DNA of 63,933 nucleotides from Eubacteriales bacterium (GTDB lineage: Bacteria; Bacillota; Clostridia; Lachnospirales; Lachnospiraceae), in contig JAUNHC010000031.1 in assembly GCA_030524175.1 (NCBI GenBank), forward strand, positions 1-63,933, written 5' to 3'. Positions 35,738-45,080 of this stretch are shown one piece after another; position 1 is the stretch's first letter; each line of letters begins with the position of its first letter. Both the position numbers and the translations under genes were made by a program. A model generated the notes under the pieces. The model saw nothing but the letters and a program-made list of their open reading frames with translations. It had not been told where the DNA came from and did no database searches.

Positions 35738-37546
35738 TTATTCTACCTTATCCTCCCCGTCATTTGAGAAATACCGCCCGATGGAAACAATTCCGTGGCC
35801 GTCCGCAGTATTTCCGTATATAAAAATTATATCATCTTTACAGAAGAGTTTCCAGCGGAGAAATACATTGAGGGTACCCAGACCGTTTATTTTCAGCTCC
35901 GGCATCCCGGGATTTTTTAAGGCATCTTCTATATTTTTGGATATCTTTTCTATGGCTTCTTCTGTAAATCCGTTTCCGGAATCTATGACATCGATCTGCC
36001 AGTGGTCTTTTTCAACATACCCCTTTACTGAGATATACCAGGGCGGCAGACAGTCTGAGCCATATTTTATGGCATTTTCCACAATGGGCTGAATGATCAG
36101 CTTGGGAACCTTTTCCTCTAAAAGCTGGTCATCAATGGAAATGGTGTAGTTAAGGCTGGTCTGGTACCGCACCTTCATGCAGTACAGATATTTCTGTACA
36201 TAGTCTATTTCCTCCTGCAATGTGACGATGGTACTGGAGGTATTGGTGATATAGCGCATGATCTTGGAAAGATTCCGGCACATTTTTACCACTACATCGG
36301 TATCGCCGTTTTCAGCCAGTACCATAATGCTGGAAAGGGAATTATAATAAAAATGTGGATTGATCTGGGTCTGCAATGCCAGGGTACGGGATTTCACTTC
36401 CTGCTCCTTGGCCTCCATCAGCTGGTTCATGGAATCCTTAAGGTTGTCGCTCATGTGCTGGAATGCCTGGTAAAGCTCCTCCAGCTCATTGACGGATACA
36501 TGATAGGCTGTGGCTTTTTCCTGACCGAGAGTATCAAGCTCCATACGCTGGATGATATGCTTAAGATGCTTGATGGGCCGGATCAGGGAACGGGACAGCC
36601 GGTAGGAGATAAAGGCTGACACCAAAAGGAAAAGGGCAACTACCCCCGCCAGGACTTTCAGCAGGTTATATACCGGGGCAAGGATGGCCGATTCCGGCTG
36701 CACTGTGAGATAGGTATATCCGGTGTAGGAGGAAACACTTCTGGCAGCATATTCATTGGTCTTGTCCAGGGGGCTGCGGAAGGGAAGTGTGGAAGAGGCG
36801 GTGACAGTCTGGAAATATTTTTCCATATCTGTGGCTTGTTCTTCTGTTACCTCGTAAGGATATACAAGGCTGCCGTTTTTGTCAAAGATGTATATCTGAG
36901 CTGCAGCGTCCTTATTCTTTTTCTTATAGGAAATAACACTTTTAAAAACAGACTTGCACTGTTTTAAAGTTTCGATTGCGCCAACCGGCCTTCCGTACTG
37001 GTTATTGAAGGAACGGTACAGGGAAATGAACCACTGTTTATATTTGGCGGATTTGGAATATATATCTGTCTCGTAGGGGCTGCTGATGATTTTAGACCCT
37101 TCCAGCATCCGGGCTTCTTCCATCCAGTCCAGCTGTTCTATTGGGACTTTTTTCACCATAGTAGAAAGACCTGCCTGGATTACATTGCCGGAAAAATCAT
37201 AAAGATTGATCTGAGCAGCCTTAAGCTCCGTACCGCTCATGGCAATGAAAAGATCCGCCATTTCTGTGAGCATATTGTCCGAAATGTTAAGCTCAAAGGA
37301 TTTGTCCAGTATATTTTTTGACATATTGCTGTAGTTAATATTCACGGATACAGTATCCAGGTCTCTCAGGGAGCTGTCCACCTGGTTCTGAAAGCTTGAA
37401 TTCAGTGTATTCATGGCCTGGATCTGACTGTCTACCAATTGTCTGGAAACAAATACATAGAAAAAAACTGCAAAGGAAAAGAGAATCAGACAGGCAAGAC
37501 ATAAATATGCCAGGAATAGTTTTGTCTGAAGTTTTGTCTGTTTCAA
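35738..37546 (-). CDS. YesM-type sensor histidine kinase
   Basis: Membrane kinase of 602 residues. A first transmembrane helix (about 11-33), an extracellular sensor of about 260 residues and a second helix (~297-318) are followed by a HAMP linker. The His-kinase motif is QTQINPHFYYNSLSSIM with the phospho-accepting His. The ATPase has IIQPIVENAIKYG and a glycine-rich VIDSGNGF. It belongs to the group that senses oligosaccharides, sometimes through the ABC solute-binding protein. Transcribed away from the importer operon it is expected to control. Confidence 0.92.
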   Translation of the reverse strand: MKQTKLQTKLFLAYLCLACLILFSFAVFFYVFVSRQLVDSQIQAMNTLNSSFQNQVDSSLRDLDTVSVNINYSNMSKNILDKSFELNISDNMLTEMADLFIAMSGTELKAAQINLYDFSGNVIQAGLSTMVKKVPIEQLDWMEEARMLEGSKIISSPYETDIYSKSAKYKQWFISLYRSFNNQYGRPVGAIETLKQCKSVFKSVISYKKKNKDAAAQIYIFDKNGSLVYPYEVTEEQATDMEKYFQTVTASSTLPFRSPLDKTNEYAARSVSSYTGYTYLTVQPESAILAPVYNLLKVLAGVVALFLLVSAFISYRLSRSLIRPIKHLKHIIQRMELDTLGQEKATAYHVSVNELEELYQAFQHMSDNLKDSMNQLMEAKEQEVKSRTLALQTQINPHFYYNSLSSIMVLAENGDTDVVVKMCRNLSKIMRYITNTSSTIVTLQEEIDYVQKYLYCMKVRYQTSLNYTISIDDQLLEEKVPKLIIQPIVENAIKYGSDCLPPWYISVKGYVEKDHWQIDVIDSGNGFTEEAIEKISKNIEDALKNPGMPELKINGLGTLNVFLRWKLFCKDDIIFIYGNTADGHGIVSIGRYFSNDGEDKVE

Positions 37547-37679
37547 GTTTGGGACCTCCTTTGGGATGATTTTGTGTCCTGGCTTTATTGTACCACAATT
37601 TCGTCTGTAGTTGTAGGAAAATCACAAGGGCTGTTTTATAGTCCATTAGTAAAAATGGTTAAAAGAGACAATCAAACTT

Positions 37680-37712
37680 TGTGAAAAACGTACATGTCTG
37701 TGAAAAAAGTAC
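37680..37712 (+). promoter_or_regulatory. Direct repeats, candidate YesN-regulator site
   Basis: TGTGAAAAACGTAC at 37680-37693 and TGTGAAAAAAGTAC at 37699-37712 differ at one base and are 19 bases apart, upstream of the importer operon. AraC-type response regulators commonly bind such direct repeats next to the -35. A CTTATC/GATAAG inverted repeat lies at 37761-37778. Binding is inferred. Confidence 0.5.
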
Positions 37713-37819
37713 AAAATATAACCGGGAATGTCCATGGATTCAGATATGGTTTTTTGGTAGACTTATCACAACAGATAAGTTCGGAAACATAAGAACTCGA
37801 AAACAAGGAGGAAAAAGTA

Positions 37820-39136
37820 ATGAAGAAAAGATTTTTAGCAGTGGCCTGTTCAGCGGCAATGGTGGCTTCCATGACAGCAGGTCTGGCAACAAATGTTTCT
37901 GCTGCAACAGACGAATTTGCAGGAGAAGAATTAAGCATTCTTGTATCCGCAGGGTGGATGGACAACCGTTATGATGAGACAATTGAACGTTTTGAAGATA
38001 CTTATGATGTAACCGTGGATTTACAGACAATTCCTGCAGACCAGTATATGGACCTTCTGCAGTCAAAACTGTCCACTGATTCCTGTGCGGATATTTTCTG
38101 GATTCAGTCAAATCCATTTGCCATTGAATCTGTGATCGTTGACCCGGAAAAATACTGCATCGATTTCACCGGAGCTGAATGGGAAGAGAAAATCCCGGAA
38201 GCACGCCGTGATGCATGTAAATACAATGACAAATTATATGGCCTTCAGTTGTGGCATAACTCTCCGGAATACGTAATGCTTTACAACAAAACCCTGTTCG
38301 AAGAAAACGGCTGGGAAGTACCGGCTAACTATGAAGAACTGAAAGCTCTGTGCGCAGAAATCCTTGAAGCAGGAATCACACCTTGGTTCTTACCTGGAGC
38401 TGACGGATGGCAGCATCAGCTGGCATTCTTCCAGATCGGCGGATGCTATGAGGAAGCACAGCCTGGTTTATATGAAGCACTGAACAACAATACTGCAACC
38501 TTCGCAGACAATGAGAAAATGATCGAAGTTCTGGATCAGTTTAAAGAGTTCTCCGATGCCGGCTACTTCGGAGAAGACTGGATCGGAACAGACAGCACCA
38601 ATATGTCCAATGAATTCGGCGACAGAAACTGTGCAATGGCACTGGCAAACTCCAGCTTTATCAAACAGATCCAGGAAGATACAGGAACAGAGGATGAATT
38701 CGGATTATTCCTTGAGCCTCTTGGAGACAACACTTATTTCCCGGCAAGCCCGGCAGGCTCAACTATGTTCGGTTACAACGGAACAGAGCATCCTGAGCTT
38801 GTAAAAGAGTTCTTTAACTTCGTAACCACAACTGAAAGTTTACAGGAAATCCTGGACAATTCTCCTGCATACACCAACATTCATGTAAATGATGATGCAG
38901 TAGAACAGCATTGGCTGCCTGAGGAAGAAGAATTCATGAACAGCATTCCGGAAGAGAAAATGTCCATCTCTGTTCTTCAGAACGGTACCAAGTATACAAA
39001 TGATTACTGGAACAACTTTGGCCAGGATATGGTAGCTTTCTGCCAGGGTGAAATGGAAGCAAACGATGTCCTGAAAAACATGGACACAAACCGTGCGGAA
39101 GCTGCCAAAACTACAGGAGACGAAGCCTGGAAGTAA
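37820..39136 (+). CDS. Sugar ABC transporter solute-binding protein
   Basis: Extracytoplasmic family-1 solute-binding protein of 438 residues. N-terminal signal peptide KKRFLAVACSAAMVASM with AxA-like end VSAA near residue 29. Family segments include LSILVSAGW, FWIQSNPF, MLYNKTLFEENGWEVPANYEELKAL and PASPAGSTMFGYNG. There is no convincing lipobox: the only Cys, at position 10, lies too early. This is unusual for a Gram-positive binding protein, so it may be secreted, or anchored through its uncleaved N-terminus. AGGAGG precedes the ATG. First gene of the importer operon with two permeases and a GH95. Confidence 0.9.
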   Translation: MKKRFLAVACSAAMVASMTAGLATNVSAATDEFAGEELSILVSAGWMDNRYDETIERFEDTYDVTVDLQTIPADQYMDLLQSKLSTDSCADIFWIQSNPFAIESVIVDPEKYCIDFTGAEWEEKIPEARRDACKYNDKLYGLQLWHNSPEYVMLYNKTLFEENGWEVPANYEELKALCAEILEAGITPWFLPGADGWQHQLAFFQIGGCYEEAQPGLYEALNNNTATFADNEKMIEVLDQFKEFSDAGYFGEDWIGTDSTNMSNEFGDRNCAMALANSSFIKQIQEDTGTEDEFGLFLEPLGDNTYFPASPAGSTMFGYNGTEHPELVKEFFNFVTTTESLQEILDNSPAYTNIHVNDDAVEQHWLPEEEEFMNSIPEEKMSISVLQNGTKYTNDYWNNFGQDMVAFCQGEMEANDVLKNMDTNRAEAAKTTGDEAWK

Positions 39137-39305
39137 TCTGTTCCCGTTACTCTGAATGTAAAGTGAAAAGGTAAAATGACTGTGCGGAGGAGCTTTCCTT
39201 CGCACTGTTCATTCAAAGGTATGCAGGATCAGCCTTTTGTCGCCCGGGAAGGGGCGGGCACCAGACTGCTGCAGTTACCGTCATCAAAGAAAAGGAGGTG
39301 CTCCT

Positions 39306-40187
39306 GTGAATAAAAAGAAGATTTATCCACAGTGGTTTCTGATCGTACCCTTGGTACTATATATTGTGTTTTTCCTTCTTCCCAGTATTATGGGTGTTGG
39401 ATATTCCTTTACAGACTGGAACTCAAGAAGTGTACTCAACGGGACACATTTTGTAGGTCTTCAGAATTACATAGAAATATTCACATCAGATAAAGATTAT
39501 CTGTCAGGTATCGGACATACCCTTATGTTTACGGTGGTATCCAATATTGTCAAATTAATTCCTGCGTTATTGATCGCCATTATGCTCCAGGAGGGGCTGA
39601 GGGGAAAAGGATTTTACCGCACCATGCTGTATCTTCCTTCTATTCTTCCCTTTGTGATCATCGGTCTTATTTTCAAATCAATCCTTAATTATAATAACGG
39701 ACTTCTCAATGTATTGCTGGAAGCCTTTCACTTAGGATTTTTGAAACAAAAATGGCTTTCTGATTTAGGTATGGTATGGAAATCTATTTTCGGTGTGGAT
39801 GCATGGAGAGGAATCGGTTATGTCATGACCATATTCCTGGCAGGTTTGAATACCATTCCCAAATCTTACTACGAGGCAGCTCAGATCGACGGCGCCAATT
39901 TCTGGCACAGACTGCGCTATGTCACACTCCCCATGATGACTGGCTCCATCATGATCAACCTGGTATTCGGTATCACTTACGGTCTGAAGGTATTTGATAT
40001 TATTTACGTATTGACAAACGGCGGCCCGGGACATGCCACAGAGGTTCTGACCACTTATGCGTTCCAGCTTTATTCAAGAGGCCAGTACGGAATGTCCACG
40101 GCGCTGAATACTGTACTTTTGATCATCACAGCTTTTGTAGGTGTATTTATTGTTAGAACTTTAGGAAAACAGGAGGTGCAGCAATGA
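39306..40187 (+). CDS. Sugar ABC transporter permease (MalF-like)
   Basis: Inner-membrane permease of 293 residues with six predicted helices, from the GTG at 39306 after AAAGGAGGTG. The ATPase-contact EAA loop reads YYEAAQIDGANFWHRLRYVTLPMM. It pairs with the next permease; the stop overlaps that start (ATGA). As in many Firmicute carbohydrate importers, no ATPase is encoded here, so a shared MsmK/UgpC-type ATPase elsewhere is expected. Confidence 0.92.
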   Translation: MNKKKIYPQWFLIVPLVLYIVFFLLPSIMGVGYSFTDWNSRSVLNGTHFVGLQNYIEIFTSDKDYLSGIGHTLMFTVVSNIVKLIPALLIAIMLQEGLRGKGFYRTMLYLPSILPFVIIGLIFKSILNYNNGLLNVLLEAFHLGFLKQKWLSDLGMVWKSIFGVDAWRGIGYVMTIFLAGLNTIPKSYYEAAQIDGANFWHRLRYVTLPMMTGSIMINLVFGITYGLKVFDIIYVLTNGGPGHATEVLTTYAFQLYSRGQYGMSTALNTVLLIITAFVGVFIVRTLGKQEVQQ

Positions 40188-41005
40188 CGAAAAAAAGAGT
40201 CCAGTCGGTCATCAAGCATTTGGTGTGTATCCTTCTGTGCATGACAGTTATCCTTCCTTTTTACATGGTTGTGATCAACTCCTTTAAATCAAAGGCAGAG
40301 GCGGCGAGAATGAGCCTTTCCCTGCCCACAGAATGGCTTTTCAACAACTATACAGAGGTAATCGACAAAGGAAACCTGGTCCAGGGATTTATGAACAGTT
40401 TGCTCTATGCTTTAGTAGCGACAACTCTGGGTGTGGTCCTCTGCTCCATGGCAGCCTTTGTTATGTGCCGTAAACGGACAAAATTAAATGTATTCCTCTA
40501 CTACTTTGTCCTTTGTGGTCTGTTTTTCCCGGTAAACTATGTTACTTTGGTACGGGTTCTCACCACCCTGCATTTAAATGATACCCGTCCCGGAATTGTT
40601 CTGGTGTTTACCAGTGCCATGATTCCCTTCTGCGTGTTTACCATCCGGAACTTTGTCACTTCGGTTCCGGTAGAACTTGATGAGGCAGCAGTTATTGACG
40701 GGGCAGGACCAGTGAGTTTGTTCTTTAAGATCATCATGCCTCTTTTGAAACCCACAATGGTTACTTGCTTTATCCTCCAGTTTATGGGCGTGTGGAGTGA
40801 TTTCCTCACACCATTATATTTGTCCAGCAAGAGCAAGCTCTTCCCTATGACAATGGCAGTTTACCAGTTCTTTGGGAAGAATAAGAATTATTGGAACTAT
40901 ATTTTCGCAGATATCGTACTGACCTGTATTCCTGTTATTATCGTGTATATGATCGGGCAGAAATATATTGTAGGCGGTATGACCTCAGGAGCAGTTAAAG
41001 AATGA
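40184..41005 (+). CDS. Sugar ABC transporter permease (MalG-like)
   Basis: Second permease, 273 residues, six helices. The EAA loop is DEAAVIDGAGPVSLFFKIIMPLLKP. Overlaps both the preceding permease and the GH95 gene by four bases, so uptake and hydrolysis are tightly coupled in expression. The substrate is predicted to be a fucose- or galactose-containing oligosaccharide because of the GH95. Confidence 0.93.
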   Translation: MTKKRVQSVIKHLVCILLCMTVILPFYMVVINSFKSKAEAARMSLSLPTEWLFNNYTEVIDKGNLVQGFMNSLLYALVATTLGVVLCSMAAFVMCRKRTKLNVFLYYFVLCGLFFPVNYVTLVRVLTTLHLNDTRPGIVLVFTSAMIPFCVFTIRNFVTSVPVELDEAAVIDGAGPVSLFFKIIMPLLKPTMVTCFILQFMGVWSDFLTPLYLSSKSKLFPMTMAVYQFFGKNKNYWNYIFADIVLTCIPVIIVYMIGQKYIVGGMTSGAVKE

Positions 41006-43284
41006 TGACTAAAATGAAACTCACAGATACCCGGCAGGCATCCCGTTTTGGAGAGGGATACCCTGTGGGAAATGGACAGATGGGGGCCGTGGTTTACGGC
41101 TCCTTTCCTGTAGAGAAGCTGGTGTTGACAGAAAATACCTTCTACAGCGGAAGGAAAAGTGAGGAAAACAACCAGCCTGGTGCTAAGGATGCATTTTACA
41201 GGATGAGGGAATATATCACCCGGGAGAACTATGAGGCGGCTCATAAGGAGGCGGAGAAATTCCATGGGATCCGAAACGATTATGGAACGAATCTCCCGGT
41301 AGGCAATCTGGAAATTACCTTCGAAGATATGGATGAGACTGCTTCCTATGAAAGAAGTCTTGACTTCCAAAAGGGTATTGCAGAAGTTGACATGAAGGTG
41401 GGACATACTTGTATCCATACAGAAACTTTTGCTTCTCATCCCCATCATGTACTTGTATGGCATATGGAGAGCACCGGGCCTGTTGATCTGACGGCAGGCT
41501 TTCGGCCATATCATGAGAACGGGCAGACTGCCCCGGCAGACCAGGGCTTTTTGTATACAGCCAAGGCAATAGAAACGGTTCATTGCGGAAATCCCTGTGG
41601 GGTATCACTATACGGAAGGTGTTTGGCAGATACAGACGGTGTGCTGAGCACAGAGGGCGGCGGACTTAAGATCCAGGGCGCATCCGGTGTGACACTTTAT
41701 CTTATTTGCCGCACGGATTATGAATGGCAGATGTCAGAAAATACTCCTTTGGAGCACAACTTTGGGGAGAGAGCCTGGGAAGAGTTGGAAAACCACACAA
41801 ATGCTCTTCTTAAGAATGATTTTAGGAAAATACGCAGTGACCATGAGCAGGATATTTCCCGCATTATGTCCAGGGTAGACCTTCAGATGGAAGGAAATAA
41901 AGCCTGCGAGGCAGCGGAATTATTCCAATACGGGCGTTATCTGCTCCTGTCCAGCTCCCGGGAAGATTCTCTTCTGCCTGCACACCTCCAGGGTATTTGG
42001 AATGATGATGTGGCGTGCCGGATTGGATGGTCCTGTGATATGCATCTTGATATCAACACACAGATGAACTATTTTCCTTCCGATGTGACAAATATGCCTG
42101 AAACTCTGCCGCCTGTACTACACTGGATGAAGTTGCTTGCACAGGAAGGCAGAAAGACAGCCAGGGAGGCTTATGGCCTGGAGGGCTGGTCGGCTGAGCT
42201 GGTGTCAAATGCCTGGTGTTATACAGCCCCCTACTGGGCAGTACCCCTGTCCCCGTATCCTACAGGAGGAGCATGGCTTCTTTCTCAGCTTTGGGAGCAT
42301 TGTGACTACGCAGGGGATACAGAGCTTTTAAAAAGCGAGATTTATCCCTTGATGAAAGGTGCTGTGGAATTTTTTACAGGCTATGTGTTTGAAGATGAGA
42401 AGAGCGGCCAGATACTAAGCGGTCCTTCTGTTTCGGCAGAGAACAGCTTTGTGAGCCAGGGGAAAACCTATCAGCTGAGCAATGGCTGTACCTATGAGAT
42501 CACTGTCATACGGGAACTGTTTGAGAACTTTCTTAAGGTTTGCCGCACAATTGAAAAAGAAGAGCCCGGGGCAGCTGACAAAAATCTTATAACAAAAGTT
42601 CAGGAAATACTCCCCGGGCTTCCGGGCTTCCGTGTGATGCCGGACGGAACACTGGCTGAATGGACACATGATTTTCCTTCATCAGATCCCCAGCACCGCC
42701 ATACCAGCCATCTAATGGGACTGTTTCCCTTTGCCCAGATCACCCCTGACAAAACCCCTGACCTTGCACAGGCGGCAAGCAAGACCATTGAAGCAAAGCT
42801 TAATCCCTATGAACAATGGGAGGACACCGGCTGGGCCCGTTCTCTTCTCCTTCTCTATGAAGCACGCCTTCACAATGGGGAAAAGGCCTGGTTCCATGTA
42901 AAGAGCATGCTGGATCAGCTCAGGGAGCCTAACGGTATGATCTATCATCCGCCAACGAGAGGAACTGTATTTGACGATGATTTCGGACATGTATATGAGC
43001 TTGACGGAAATACAGGCTTTACATCCGGGATTGCCGAGATGCTGCTTCAGAGTCATGATCAGATTATCCGCCTTCTGCCGGCAGTTCCAAAAGAGTGGAG
43101 AGAGGGACATGTAAAAGGTCTTAAAGCAAGGGGCGGAGTCACTGTGGAAATTGTGTGGCGTGATGGCAGGGTTGTTGAATATAGGCTTATTTCCCAAAAG
43201 GACCAGAAGTGCAGAGTGATGTATAATAACAAGGTACATGAGGCTGATTTAATAAAAGATAAGATGTATATCTGGAAAGAATAA
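41002..43284 (+). CDS. Glycoside hydrolase family 95 (alpha-L-fucosidase-like)
   Basis: Cytosolic glycosidase of 760 residues with no signal peptide. GYPVGNGQMGAVVYG at the N-terminus, then the (alpha/alpha)6 region with LLPAHLQGIWNDD and LDINTQMNYFPSDVTNMPE, and HRHTSHLMGLFPF, are hallmarks of GH95. Known members release alpha-1,2-linked L-fucose, or L-galactose. Intracellular location together with the ABC importer suggests degradation of imported fucosylated oligosaccharides from mucin or milk. Activity on alpha-L-galactosides is an alternative. Confidence 0.92.
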   Translation: MMTKMKLTDTRQASRFGEGYPVGNGQMGAVVYGSFPVEKLVLTENTFYSGRKSEENNQPGAKDAFYRMREYITRENYEAAHKEAEKFHGIRNDYGTNLPVGNLEITFEDMDETASYERSLDFQKGIAEVDMKVGHTCIHTETFASHPHHVLVWHMESTGPVDLTAGFRPYHENGQTAPADQGFLYTAKAIETVHCGNPCGVSLYGRCLADTDGVLSTEGGGLKIQGASGVTLYLICRTDYEWQMSENTPLEHNFGERAWEELENHTNALLKNDFRKIRSDHEQDISRIMSRVDLQMEGNKACEAAELFQYGRYLLLSSSREDSLLPAHLQGIWNDDVACRIGWSCDMHLDINTQMNYFPSDVTNMPETLPPVLHWMKLLAQEGRKTAREAYGLEGWSAELVSNAWCYTAPYWAVPLSPYPTGGAWLLSQLWEHCDYAGDTELLKSEIYPLMKGAVEFFTGYVFEDEKSGQILSGPSVSAENSFVSQGKTYQLSNGCTYEITVIRELFENFLKVCRTIEKEEPGAADKNLITKVQEILPGLPGFRVMPDGTLAEWTHDFPSSDPQHRHTSHLMGLFPFAQITPDKTPDLAQAASKTIEAKLNPYEQWEDTGWARSLLLLYEARLHNGEKAWFHVKSMLDQLREPNGMIYHPPTRGTVFDDDFGHVYELDGNTGFTSGIAEMLLQSHDQIIRLLPAVPKEWREGHVKGLKARGGVTVEIVWRDGRVVEYRLISQKDQKCRVMYNNKVHEADLIKDKMYIWKE

Positions 43285-43700
43285 AGCAAATACTAAACGG
43301 GTGCCCGGATAAGAATTGTCCTGGGTGCCCATTTCATTTTAAATATTATCCCATTGGAAAAATAATAAGCAGCAAGGCAGTTATTCAATCCCCTGATACT
43401 TTACAAAAATGTAACATATTTCACCGGAAAGAGGATGTGTTCTTTTGTCTGAAATTGTTATTTTAAATTCAATTTTTACCCCATAAAACAACGGATATCC
43501 AAGTTTTTCCAGAAATAAAAATATTTTTCGTAATAATTCTAAAGAAGTTGCTACACATAATGTATAATTTTACCCCCATATAGTTTATAATATTTTCACA
43601 GGAATTTCATAAACCGTATTGGAAATTTTATTGACATGTTTGTAATAAAATTGTAAAATATAGTATAAGGGACTGTAGATGATAAAATAAGGAGGATACT
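43285..43700. other. Intergenic region with a lipoprotein promoter
   Basis: 416 bases without a gene. A hairpin CCCGGA/TCC-T-GGG at about 43305-43330 may end the GH95 operon but lacks a T tract. The middle is A+T-rich. TTGACA (43631-43636) and TAAAAT (43654-43659), 17 bases apart, form a strong promoter for the lipoprotein gene at 43701. Confidence 0.7.
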
Positions 43701-44741
43701 ATGAAGAATAAAAAAATATTGGCTATATTAGCGATGACGGTGACTTTGTCCATGGCGATGTCAGCATGCAGCTTTGGCGGAGATAAACCGGATGAGGTGG
43801 TGGAGGTCACTCCTACTCCGGAACCTACTAAGGCGCCTGACCCTACACCCACGGTAGCACCGGATGTACAGGATTCGACGTATACATCAGCTGATAAGTC
43901 AGTTTCCATCAAGCTTCCCAATGCCACTTGGGCAAATAAGACAGACGATGCGAAGATGCTCAGTTTTGAATCGCCGGATGAGGGTAAGATACTTATTCTC
44001 TATGGATCGGGCGAGGAAGATATGGGTGCGGCCATTATTCCCAGCACTCAGGATATGGCAGTAAGACTTCAGCAGGCCGATGATATGGTAGAGGGAACTG
44101 ATTTTGAGATCCAGAATTTCGCAGCTAATGAAGTAAGCGGCGTGAACGTTTACTCCTATGTTGTGAAGATGCTGAATAAAGAAAAATCCGGTGGTTACGC
44201 ATATGTTGTCAATAAAGTTTTCTCAAATGACAATGAGTATTACAATCTTTCCGGATCTGTTAAGCAGGACAGTGCGGAGGCACTCAGTGCTATGCAGACA
44301 GCCATCAACAGCTTCCAGATAAAAGGCGATTCCACCTTGAAGCCGGCAGCCGCAGGCGGCAATGCAGGCGGTGACGGAAATGCTGCTGCAGGACAGAACG
44401 GCGGCAACGGAGACGGTGCAGGTACAGACGGCGGGCAGACTTCTGACGGTGGTTCAGGCTCAGGCGGAAATATCAGCGATGCAGCTCTCAGTGATACAAA
44501 CCAGACAAGAACTATTTACCGTAATTCAGACGGCCAGCCCCTTGTTATCACAAATGACGGCAGCGGCAACTGGGTAGATGAGAATGGAAACAGCTATGAT
44601 TTCGCCACAGATGAAGATGTCTATGACCAGGACGGAACAGATTATTACTATCACGGCGAAGCGGCAGACGTGTATTATATGCCGGTAGACGGCGGATACG
44701 ACGATTATGATGATTACGATGATTCCGGAGACTATGAATAA
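43701..44741 (+). CDS. Lipoprotein with acidic Tyr/Asp tail, unknown function
   Basis: Surface lipoprotein of 346 residues. The signal sequence ends in the lipobox MSAC (Cys near 23). A Pro/Thr-rich stalk (PTPEPTKAPDPTPT) leads to a globular domain (~55-215) resembling PsbP/DUF-type lipoprotein domains (SVSIKLPNATW...FQIKGD). A Gly/Asn/Ala-rich linker and a small domain (TIYRNSDGQPLVITNDGSG) follow. The last 15 residues are almost only Asp, Tyr and Glu. AAGGAGG precedes the ATG and a terminator follows. The acidic tail may bind cations or surface partners. Not recognised as a named family. Confidence 0.8.
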   Translation: MKNKKILAILAMTVTLSMAMSACSFGGDKPDEVVEVTPTPEPTKAPDPTPTVAPDVQDSTYTSADKSVSIKLPNATWANKTDDAKMLSFESPDEGKILILYGSGEEDMGAAIIPSTQDMAVRLQQADDMVEGTDFEIQNFAANEVSGVNVYSYVVKMLNKEKSGGYAYVVNKVFSNDNEYYNLSGSVKQDSAEALSAMQTAINSFQIKGDSTLKPAAAGGNAGGDGNAAAGQNGGNGDGAGTDGGQTSDGGSGSGGNISDAALSDTNQTRTIYRNSDGQPLVITNDGSGNWVDENGNSYDFATDEDVYDQDGTDYYYHGEAADVYYMPVDGGYDDYDDYDDSGDYE

Positions 44742-44775
44742 TTAGAAAGTATTGACCGGAAATAGAAACAACACG

Positions 44776-44815
44776 GCAGGGCGCTGACAATTGTATGTCA
44801 GTTCCCTGCTTTTTT
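44776..44815 (+). terminator. Terminator after the lipoprotein gene
   Basis: GCAGGG (44776-44781) pairs with CCCTGC (44804-44809), with inner CTGACA/TGTCAG, followed by six T residues. Confidence 0.88.
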
Positions 44816-44880
44816 GTATACTAGGGCAGTACTCCATTTTGTTCTGACCGGAAGGTTATGACTTCCCTAGTATACAAAAA
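44811..44880. repeat. 16-bp perfect inverted repeat
   Basis: TTTTTGTATACTAGGG (44811-44826) and its exact complement CCCTAGTATACAAAAA (44865-44880) enclose 38 bases. The left arm starts inside the T tract of the lipoprotein terminator. It could be a terminator for leftward transcription, a cruciform or the ends of a tiny mobile element. Confidence 0.85.
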
Positions 44881-45003
44881 CCCTCCGGGGGATGCACACA
44901 ATGTGGAGAGGAAGGCTGCTCCGCAGCTGCACATTGGCGCACAATTGTTCTTTGTAGGGATGGGAATCCATAATATTGTCGGCATACGTATTCCTTTTTT
45001 GGC

Positions 45004-45060
45004 TTGTATATTCCGCGATATAGTATTATAATGGAATAAAAGCGTGCACGAGTACGCATT
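45004..45060 (+). promoter_or_regulatory. Promoter and autoregulatory operator of the LacI gene
   Basis: TTGTAT (45004-45009) and TATAAT (45027-45032) are 17 bases apart. The imperfect palindrome at 45039-45060 (GCGTGCACGAGTACGC core) matches the perfect operator at 46593-46614 at 16 of 22 positions. It covers the transcription start, consistent with autorepression. Confidence 0.72.
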
Positions 45061-45080
45061 GGGAAAGGAGCAGCAGGGAA

